From: Eublepharis macularius
Lineage: Eukaryota > Chordata > Lepidosauria > Squamata > Eublepharidae
Reading direction: 5' to 3'
Length of the DNA stretch: 64,000 nt
Assembly (NCBI RefSeq): GCF_028583425.1
Contig: NC_072796.1
Span: forward strand, 85,984,464 to 86,048,463
Under the pieces are notes generated by a model. The model ran no database searches. It was not told the origin of the DNA and saw only the letters and a program-made list of their open reading frames with translations. A program made the position numbers and the translations under genes. Within the stretch, counting starts at the first letter, position 1, and every line of letters starts with the position of its first letter. Below, one piece after another: positions 52,700 through 61,198 of this stretch.

Positions 52700-53735
52700 T
52701 GCTGGGAATGACATCATTCTGCGGTAGAGCAGACAGAAGTTAAACCCTACAAAGACAGAGGTCCTGTACTTGGGCCATGGTGCAGTGGATGGGGGGATCC
52801 AGCTCCCAGCGTTTGATGGGGCACCACTTGTGCCCGTACTGGTGGTTAGGAGTCTTGGTGTGACACTGGACTCCTCCTTATCAATGGAGGCCCAGGTCAC
52901 AGCAGTTGCCCAGTCTGCCTTTTTTCATCTTCAGCAGGCCAGGCAACTTGCCCCCTATCTTTCAACCCGTGACCTAACTACGGTGATCCATGCAACAGTC
53001 ACCTCCAGATTAGACTACTGTAACTCGCTCTATGCAGGGCTTCCCTCGGGACTGACCTGGAAGATGCAGCGGGTCCAGAATGCTGCTGCACGTGTCCTGG
53101 CGGGTTCACCATATGGGGCACATGTGATTCCAACCTTGCAGCAGCTGCACTGGCTCCCCCGTGGAGTTCCAGATCAGGTTCGAGGTCTTGGTCTTAACCT
53201 ATAAGGCCCTAAACGGACTGGGACCGCCTCTCCCCATATGTACCCCGGAGAGTGCTTAGATCAGCAGGAAAACATCTACTGGTGGTCCCTGGCCCTAGGG
53301 AGGCTTGACTGGCCTCGATCAGGGCCAGGGCATTTTCAGTCCTGGCCCCAACCTGGTGGAACTTTCTGTCAGAGGATACTTGGGCCTGCCAGGACCTTGT
53401 GTCCTTTTGGCAGGCCTGTAAGACAGAGATGTTCTGCCAAGCATTTGGTTGAGGCCAGTATTCAGATCCACCAATTGGCCTCCCTGCCTGTCTCCTATTA
53501 GTGGGGAGCTATATGAGTCATCTGCCCCAACTCACATCTTCACCCCGCTCTTCCCCTTATGGTTGGCAGGGATATTAGGAACATGGTGCAGAGTTTGTTT
53601 TTATGCTGCTAAATCTGGCTTTTACTATTATTTTATGTACTATTTTATGAATGTGTTTTTATCTGTATGTTGTAATCCACCCTGAGGCCATTTGCAGGGA
53701 GGGTGGACTATACATTTAATAAATAATAATAATTT
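52700..53735 (+). pseudogene. L2/CR1-clade LINE: ORF2 C-terminal third and 3' end
   Basis: Conserved blocks in order: LNPTKTEVLYLG-like (52740), VRSLGVTLDSSLSMEAQVTAV (52846), SRLDYCNSLYAGLP (53008), VQNAAARVLAG (53074), LHWLP (53146). One extra C in the run at 53156-53160 shifts the frame. The downstream EFQIRFEVLVLTYKAL and LGPPLPIC blocks then continue in another frame to a stop near CTTAGAT. The 3' tail (CACCCTGAGGCCATTTGCAGGG, then ATAAATAATAATAAT) ends at about 53735. The long open frame at 52770-53204 is thus part of a LINE relic. Least decayed of the L2/CR1 copies here. Confidence 0.85.
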
Positions 53736-53770
53736 TAAAATTCCCAGCATGATAAGGAAGTCTTCCAGAG

Positions 53771-54122
53771 CCTATATAAATTACGTAAAGTGCCTGTGCT
53801 CCTCGATATATATACATACAATGAATATTAACAGCAATATAAATTCTCATCAATCTTCCAGGTAACCATGGAATAACCATGCAGTTACTCATGGAAAAGC
53901 AGTGCAACTATTAAGAACTTTTTGAAGAACTTCTTTTTCCACATTTGGATGATTTAAACCTATGTGGTTAACTGGAAGATTGATGAGAATTTATATTGCT
54001 ATAAATATTGTTGTCTGTACTATTGTTTCCTTGGATTACACTTGGATCACAGTGATATTCATTGAATGTGTATACATATATAAAGAGAGAGGGGCACAGG
54101 TACTTTACATAATTTATATAGG
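53771..54122. repeat. Large imperfect inverted repeat
   Basis: The left arm (53771-53861) runs CCTATATAAATTACGTAAAGTGCC...CATCAATCTTCCAG. The right arm (53972-54122) starts CTGGAAGATTGATGAGAATT and ends TTACATAATTTATATAGG. The right arm carries an extra 55 or so bases at about 54002-54055. The spacer is 110 bp. The extra segment and 10-15% mismatch show it is not a recent perfect fold-back. Confidence 0.75.
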
Positions 54123-56189
54123 CATAGGCACTTTGTATATTGTCACAGGAATAATGGAGTATTCTGTTTAGAAGCGCCTTGCACTTTAACCTGTCTTATT
54201 ACAGATCTTGAAACTGAGATGCGATATACTATCATTTGCCTGCCTTCTTGTTAGTATCTGTTTGCCCTTTATATTGAGTTATATTAAATCCCTATTGGGT
54301 TATTTGTATATTTATCTATGTTTATTATTTTATTACTGTTTTTTCTTGTATTGTGTTACATTTTGACTTTTCTTTAGTTAGTGAGTCATGGTGTGATTCT
54401 TGGACTTCTACCAAAAAAATCAGACAAAGTGACTGATATAGGGGACAGAATAATACGATCAATGAAACTTCCACCATCCACTGAAATAGAAGTATTGCAA
54501 TACCATTGAATCATTTTGCCTCATATTACAAATCATTCTTTGCTATTTGGTTAGCTATTTTCGAAGGGAGCACTTGATTTCATTAATAATGGGATCCCAA
54601 GGAACTTTTTCTGTCGGGGGAATCCCCCATCAGTTTGAAATGCCAGTTGCTTTCAAATAGCCAAACTTGAGTGTTCTATTCTAGCAGTCACCAGCCAGAA
54701 GAATGATCAAGTCAGCAGACATGGCCTTGATGACAAAACATTCTCTAGCTCCTCCTATATACCTTCTTCCAGATTCTGGAAGCATAACAGTATGCAAGGC
54801 AAAAAAAACCCCACTGGACTGTATCCAACCACATACTTCCAAACAAGGCAAATAGGCCCCGTGCTGCTCATAAGAGTCTGCTGACCCTTAGAGGGCTCAG
54901 TGGGGCTCAGTGGAGTGTTGTAGGAAAGGGATATCTGTGCAAACCATCACCGTCTCTTAAGGAAATGTAAATGCCCTCAAGGTTTCAGAACTCTGCTGTT
55001 GAATACAGGCCACTATTCCCCCATACTCAAGATAGAAAGTTAGCAGAGATAGGGAAGAAGTTAGGGTTCTTTCTTGAACCCTAATTCCCAATTCCATTGC
55101 AGTCTCTATATGCAGACTACAGAACTTTTGTGACCATCTTCCATCAGTAAAGGAATGTTAGCTGTTCCTTAATAATAGGATCAAGTCTTTTCTTCATCCC
55201 ATTTGCCAAATCTGGATTCAAAAAACAAATCTGGATTCGAAAACAAAACTTCAAGCTTTGAGAAAAACACATTGTGCAAACTAAATCAAGCCTAGGAAAT
55301 TACGAATATATGTGCCTAGTTTGCTTTATTTATGATTCAAAGAATTTGAGTATGTTGGACATGTAGGATTCCATGCCTCCAGGCTACAAATGTTTCAGTT
55401 CTAAGGTTTATTGTTTATTATAGTTTCATTGCTCAATTGCTCTTTCTTCAAACAAAATGCTGTATTTTTTAAAAGATAGTTACAGATTAATCATTTTTCC
55501 ACTCAATTGGTGGTTCTGAAATGTTGCCTTCTCTGGGCTGAGGTCTGGTCAGATTGCTTGCACGTTACCCCAGTCTTGGATTAAGTCTCACCATGAGTTC
55601 TCCCACAGCCTCCTGTTGTGAGCATGCAGGTTCTAAAAATGAGAAAGTAATAAATCTTGAATTTGCTAGACTGCTGAAATTCAGAGCAGCCTGGCAAGAT
55701 CACAAACCTTGGAAACACCTGGGAATCTAGAACAGCTTCAGGATTAAAATCAGCAGGAACTGTATTTCCTCCAAGGGCCCTGTAAGAAGAGTGATTTCCT
55801 TGCTTTAATTTGATTTTAAATGTATCATGAGTGCTTCCTTCCCTGTGGGACTGATCTCTGTACAAAAACATAAATCATCCTTTCTGCTCAGTTTAAAACT
55901 CATGGAATTTCTTGTCAACTTTAGCATAAAAGTGCATATTAAAAACACATGATGGGCAAGACATCAAGAGAACAATGGCACTCTTGGGTTTCAGAGTGAC
56001 AGTTTTTTTAGATTCAGGGCATATACAGTTATGGGGCAGAAATTCCTGCACACAATTGGGGTTTTCAAGAAAAGTGTGCAGTTTCATAAGCAAACTAAAT
56101 GAACACTTGTCAATCGGGGGAAATTATGGAAACCATGAGATTTTCGACAGTGCATGGATTGCAGACTTGACTCTTCATGTTCAGGGTAA
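54123..56189. other. No recognisable gene or repeat
   Basis: Two kilobases of apparently unique, low-GC DNA. Short frames such as 55581-55871 and 55893-56093 on the minus strand have no domain or splice support. Confidence 0.5.
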
Positions 56190-56400
56190 ATTTGTTGATA
56201 AATACATTATTTACATATTACATTGTGATCCTTCCCTTCTTCCAAGGAACTCAGGCTACATATATATTTTTCTCCTCTTATACTGTATCTTCACAGCATC
56301 AAGAATGTTAGGCTGAATGAGAATGTCTGGATCAAAGTTGCCCAGTGAGCTTTTCCAGGTAGTCTGGGATTTGAACTGAAGCCACGTCAGACTGGTGTTT
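56190..56400 (-). mobile_element. Eroded SINE-like fragment
   Basis: TTCCAAGGAACTCAGG, CACAGCATCAAGAATGTTAGGCTGAATGAGAATG and GATTTGAACTGAAG (B-box-like complement) fit a reversed, decayed tRNA-headed SINE. Confidence 0.4.
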
Positions 56401-59171
56401 TATGCATTTTAATATTTTCAGACAGTTTTGTGAGGATTCTGTAAGAGTATTCTGTCAATTTATTTTTTGTAAAAAAAAAAAGTCCAATATTGAATTTGCA
56501 GGGGTCTTAAGATGCCATGTTGAATAAAATTGCCTAATTATACTGGAGGTGGGAAAGCATTAATGAACTTCATTAACAGTCTTCCAGATCTTTCCCTTAG
56601 TGTCCTGGCAGCTGCCTTTGCCTGCCTGCCTGCCTTTCCAAAAAATGAAGATACTAATCAGTTGTGCTAGAGTTCCCATCTAATCAGAGGCAGAGAGCAA
56701 GTATTATTATATAAGCTTGCTTTGCTGTTAGAACAGCTCTTACCATTCAGAACCTTTGGGTGCTGATGTCATGTATGTCTGTACCCATCCATCCATGTCA
56801 AGTTTAATTCTGATTTAGAAGCTTAGTCTAGTTATTGTAAACAGAATCTTAAGGTTACTTGATTTCCTGTTGTTCGTGCTCTGTTTCTCAGGCTTTCACA
56901 GGTGGTTATCTGCTGGACTCCAATGTTTATGACCTTGCATTTCCTCTCAGACTATGATATGTCTTTCGTCCTAGCAACGAATCGTGATAGCACAAATATG
57001 TAAAATGTTCTCACAAAGAAAGAGTGGCAAAAGATTATTTGGAATTGGGAGGGGGAGGAAAACCAGGGTAGAAATAAAATGTATTTTTCCCATGTTGTCA
57101 TTCCTATCAAGCTTCTGCTCGAGCAGCTTCATTGCTTGCCTTGCTCCTAAGTAGACCTATGAACTTGAATATGGAAAAGATCTGATTTCTGAATAAAAGT
57201 CATTTAACCGAGGACCTGTCTTGCTATAATGATCCAGAGATCTGTCTGCCATATCCTGTCATCCAGAGCCTGACAGCTGATTGGCTTGCTCTTCTCTATG
57301 ACTAAGCCTTGGCATCAGGAGCCTTGGCAACAGGAGTCTGGGTGACTTACCTTGTTTCTGCTGCCTGGGGCTAAATCAGGAGCTTAGGAAGAATGTGGCA
57401 GAGTAAAGGCACATTGGCATTGTCAGAGCCTTTATCCAAGCAGCCAATGCCACAGCTTTCTTCTCACCCTGTGGGGCAGGTAGGGAGCAGTCCATCTGGG
57501 ATAATGAGTACCACCTGGAGCCAAAATGGCAGATTTGGAATTTTTTGGTCCAGTACTATTTTCAAATGGAAACTCCATTAGCAATGATGTCCCCAAGGAG
57601 TGGGAAGGGTACCTTGAGGGTCAAGTATGATATTAAGACTATATTCTGTTCCTATGTGCCCTGTGGATTTTAACCTGTTAGGATTTACTCTTTACTTCTG
57701 AAAAACAATTATGTAAGTAATTCCATGTAGCGTTGGTAAGCCTCTGGCATCCTAATAGATAGGACAGCCCGCACTAATGTAATGGGGTTAAATAAGGTTC
57801 AGATCAGCTGCCAGTATGTGGCATCTTTATTTGGTGGGTGGGGTAGAGGCAAAGACTTATTAAAGGTGACTAAAATAATAGAAACATTGGTTCTATCCAT
57901 AATTTTTTTCTTAATGAATAAAACTGTCCCTGCTATATTGCTATCCATGCCTGCTCTCTTATTTGTCCAAATACAGCCTGTAGATACTACATTTTTTAAA
58001 AAAAAAAACTTTCCAGAGACAATTAGCAGTTTCTAGACTTTCTTTTATCCTGTCTGGCAATACAAAAAATAAGGCTAGTTTATGAGAAGTAAAGAAACCT
58101 GTTGAAGCTTTTAAAAAGAGCATTTACAGGTACATTTACAGGTACCAAGTAGCTGCTATTTTCTTTGACATGGAAATTACAAACTTAAATATAACAATAT
58201 GCACCTGCAATATGTAGTGCCAGCACTGTTGCATCTGCACCTGACAAAGGATATAAAGCTGCTGGCAGAAAAATGGAAGCTGATTTGTCATTATTTATGT
58301 AAGCAGCTTGACCTACTCATATTATATTAAATATAATATGAAAAACCCTAATGAATGTTTTGACAGAAATGATTGTAGTAACCAGACGTTCTTGCAGTTC
58401 ACACAGTGGCAAGCAATCAGCTCTCTTCCAGCCCTTCTAATCTGACACAGTTTATTAAATAGGATGGCTTTGTGGATTAGATCCCAAACAATAACACAGC
58501 AGTGGGCATAATCCATAAAAAGTTAGTGGTTGGAACTAACTAGTTTTTCCCTGGTGCAAAATTGAAGATGAGATCCCCTTTGAACACCAAAAAAAATCAT
58601 GGGATCTCTATGGAGAGAAGGCGCATGGAATGGGGTTTGTAGTTAGGAGGATTGAATAAAAAAGGCTGACTGGGCCCAACCCTAGGCATACCTATGTTGA
58701 ATGTTTAACTGTGTGTTTCCATCTGTTTTATTATCAGTTGAGAATTTTTTTGGATTGTATTAAGTGTTTGGATACAATGATTTCATAGTGGAGCCATCAT
58801 TGCATAAATTCAGAAAAATAGTTCATACTCCTTTTCCATTCCTGTTTGAAGTTTGCCTGCATAACACTTGAGACCATTGATCTAATTCACCTATGTGTTG
58901 CATGCTATCTCATTCAAGAATTTATTCATGAAATAAATTATGACTTCACTAGCATTCATAAAAATTTAATCTGCAAAACTCTAGTTGACTACAACTATTT
59001 GTACTACCAAGGTACATGCCAGATATTTTACTTGTTCAATACAAAGCGTTTTTGAAACATTATTTAGAAAGATTTTTGCAATCCCAGAAGCCCCACCTCA
59101 TTTGGTAAATTTTTAAAAGAAGGTGTCAGTCTATGGAGTTCAAGTTACTCTGATTTCATCTCCCAACCCCT
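56401..59171. other. No recognisable gene or repeat
   Basis: The longest stretch with nothing identifiable. Modest local features: CTGCCTGCCTGCCT at 56620, and AGGTACATTTACAGGTACC tandem at 58127-58147. Candidate for unique host sequence, intron or intergenic. Confidence 0.5.
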
Positions 59172-59485
59172 TGCAGCAAGAAATCCAATGTCTCTTGAGT
59201 CAAAGGTTCTTTATTGAAAGATTATATTCAAAGTACAGGTGTTCATAGATAATCCAAAGGCTATGCAAGCTTCTGGCTGAACACAAAGCTTTGTTGAGAA
59301 TGGCATGCTGGTTACATGTTGCAGTATATCAAACCCTCCTTTCCATTCCCCCTCCCCCCATATGCCCAGCCATTGTAGAGATTTGGGAATGTGAAAGTAA
59401 CTTCTCCAAGGTCTGTGGCTAGCCATGCTAGATAAGACTGTCCTGGGAACCACAGCTGTCTTCTGAAATCTGCAGACAAACAACA
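59172..59485 (-). mobile_element. Candidate solo LTR, reverse orientation
   Basis: On the minus strand it starts TGTTGTTTGTCTGCAG and ends TTGCTGCA, with a polyadenylation context TTTCAATAAAGAACC about 35 bases before the end. Length (about 314 bp) and TG...CA tips fit an LTR. No target duplication is clear. It abuts the 5' end of the L1. Confidence 0.35.
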
Positions 59486-59495
59486 CTGGAAAGTT

Positions 59496-60415
59496 ACGGA
59501 CTTCCGGTTTGGGATTCATGGAGGTCTAACGCAGCTCCATTTGCGGAGCTGACCGGACTGCCGTTTTAATCGGCCGGAGGGGTGAAAATAACCCGCGGCC
59601 GACTGCTCTCAGGCGGGGAGCAGGCAAAGAACGCTCAAGACCCTAGGGTGAGTTAGATCTCGGACGAGGGGGGGGCTCTACACAAGGAGTCTCCCCCCTG
59701 ATCCTTGAGGTCCCACCTTGCGACGGGTCGGCTATAATCTCTGCGGCAGTTTTGGGGCCAATTCGGCTGGCATAAGACCTACATACCCAAGCTTCGATCG
59801 GGGAGGGAAGTCGAGAGGAGAATTTAAGATCGAAACAGCGATTACAACCCGAGAAAGCTGAAGAGAAGGTAAAGATCGCTATCTCTTGAAACGGGACAGA
59901 TTGATAAAAACAGAGAAGAAAGAAAGTAGATTTTTAAACTGCAACAGACTAGTGAAAAGGAGGCGAAGACTCGGCAGGAGTTGTATTTTAAAAGAGACTA
60001 AATTTAAAGAAGTTATTGCAAAAATTGGACTATTGTTTTGAATACCTGTGGTTTCGGAGCTGTGGGAAAAAGACACCATCGCGAGACCTGCTGTGGGAAG
60101 ACGGGAGACAGGAAGTGCGTAACAACAATAGAGTGGCTGGAGGGAAGCGGCCCTTGCCGACGGACAGGAAGCAGGGAATCGCCATTTTTGAAAGGGGAAG
60201 GGTCGCGGCTTCAGCGGAAGAGGAAGTAGGCCATCTTGGATTACAATAACATAGAGAAACCATAGAGAAAAGACGCCCGACATTTTGGATACAAAAAAAA
60301 AAAATTAATTTTGGCAAAGATTGGGACATTTGAAAAAAAGGAAAACGTTTAAATATACGCCACGGAGCTAAGGAAGAGAGCAGATTCGTGGGAGCGAGCT
60401 AAAGCAAGCCCCACG
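59496..60415 (+). promoter_or_regulatory. L1 5' UTR / internal promoter
   Basis: About 920 bases; the first 350 are rich in CpG (CGGCCGGAGG, CCGCGGCCG, TCGGACGAGG) and the rest is A-rich. Presence of the whole GC-rich start means the copy is not 5'-truncated. The leader contains short upstream frames, which may limit ORF1 translation. An A10 run at 60293-60302 precedes ORF1 by about 115 bases. Confidence 0.65.
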
Positions 60416-61198
60416 ATGTCGAAAAAAGAGTGGCAATCGGCGATAGAAAATTTGGACAAAAAACTTATAGACATGATGAAAGAACTTAAGGACACGAAAC
60501 TGGAGCTTATTAAAGAGGTCAAAGAAGTTACACAGACAGTAAAGTCGGAGCTGTCAGAAGTGAAAAAAGGCGTGGAAACGATTAGTAGTGAATTACAAGG
60601 AACGCAGCAGAGAGTTAAAACAGTAGAAGACGCGATGGAGAATTTAATAGACACGCAACAAACAGAGATGAGACTGGTGAAGGGGAGGATGTCAGTTGCA
60701 GAAACTAAACACATGGAGAAGCAGCTTCGTTTTCGTGGTCTGCCGGAAGTGGAAGGGAAGTCAGCGCAAGAACAGATGACTGAGGTGTTGGCTGATTACC
60801 TGGGGAAGGAGGAGGAGGAAATTGTGGCTATCCTAGATGTGGCGTACCGTGTGAACTCGAGAATTGCAACCCAGAGGAAACTACCAAGGGATGTGATTGT
60901 GCAGTTTACAACTAGAAACATGAAAGAGAGGATTGTGACAAAACAATTTCAAGATCCATTGGAGATTGATGGCAAGACGATTATCATAATGAAGGAACTG
61001 CCCAGATCAGTGTTACTGGACAGGAAAAAATATAGAGTGCTAATTCAGACTTTGAAGGACATGAATATCAGGTACAGATGGGAGTTACCGGAAGGAGTGT
61101 CCTTTGAGTTTGGAGGGGCAAAAAAACGCATCAGATCTGAGCGGGAGATGGAGAGATTTATCAAGGACAATGAAAAAGACTTACCAACAAAACCATGA
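60416..61198 (+). CDS. L1 ORF1 protein (RNA-binding chaperone)
   Basis: 260 residues. Residues 5-100 form a highly charged helix with heptad spacing (DKKLIDMMKELKDTKLELIK), the trimerising coiled coil. The RRM-like domain begins at residue 101 with EKQLRFRGLPEVEG and includes RKLPRDVIVQFTTRNMKERI (155-174). The C-terminal domain covers about 185-255, with MKELPRSVLLDRKKYR, RYRWELPEGVSFEF and the basic AKKRIRSEREMERFI. In the cell such proteins bind L1 RNA in cis and act as nucleic-acid chaperones during target-primed reverse transcription. The ATG has A at -3. The stop codon shares bases with the ORF2 start. Confidence 0.93.
   Translation: MSKKEWQSAIENLDKKLIDMMKELKDTKLELIKEVKEVTQTVKSELSEVKKGVETISSELQGTQQRVKTVEDAMENLIDTQQTEMRLVKGRMSVAETKHMEKQLRFRGLPEVEGKSAQEQMTEVLADYLGKEEEEIVAILDVAYRVNSRIATQRKLPRDVIVQFTTRNMKERIVTKQFQDPLEIDGKTIIIMKELPRSVLLDRKKYRVLIQTLKDMNIRYRWELPEGVSFEFGGAKKRIRSEREMERFIKDNEKDLPTKP

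Noticed and set aside
52770..53204. 144-codon frame as a host gene
   Set aside because: Carries LINE ORF2 C-terminal blocks (SRLDYCN, QNAAARV) and a frameshift, followed by a LINE 3' tail.
55575..56316. Several 60-113-codon frames
   Set aside because: Low-complexity composition, no recognised domain, typical of chance in AT-rich DNA.
60016..60329. Frames within the L1 5' UTR
   Set aside because: Short, overlapping on both strands and upstream of ORF1; treated as leader sequence.
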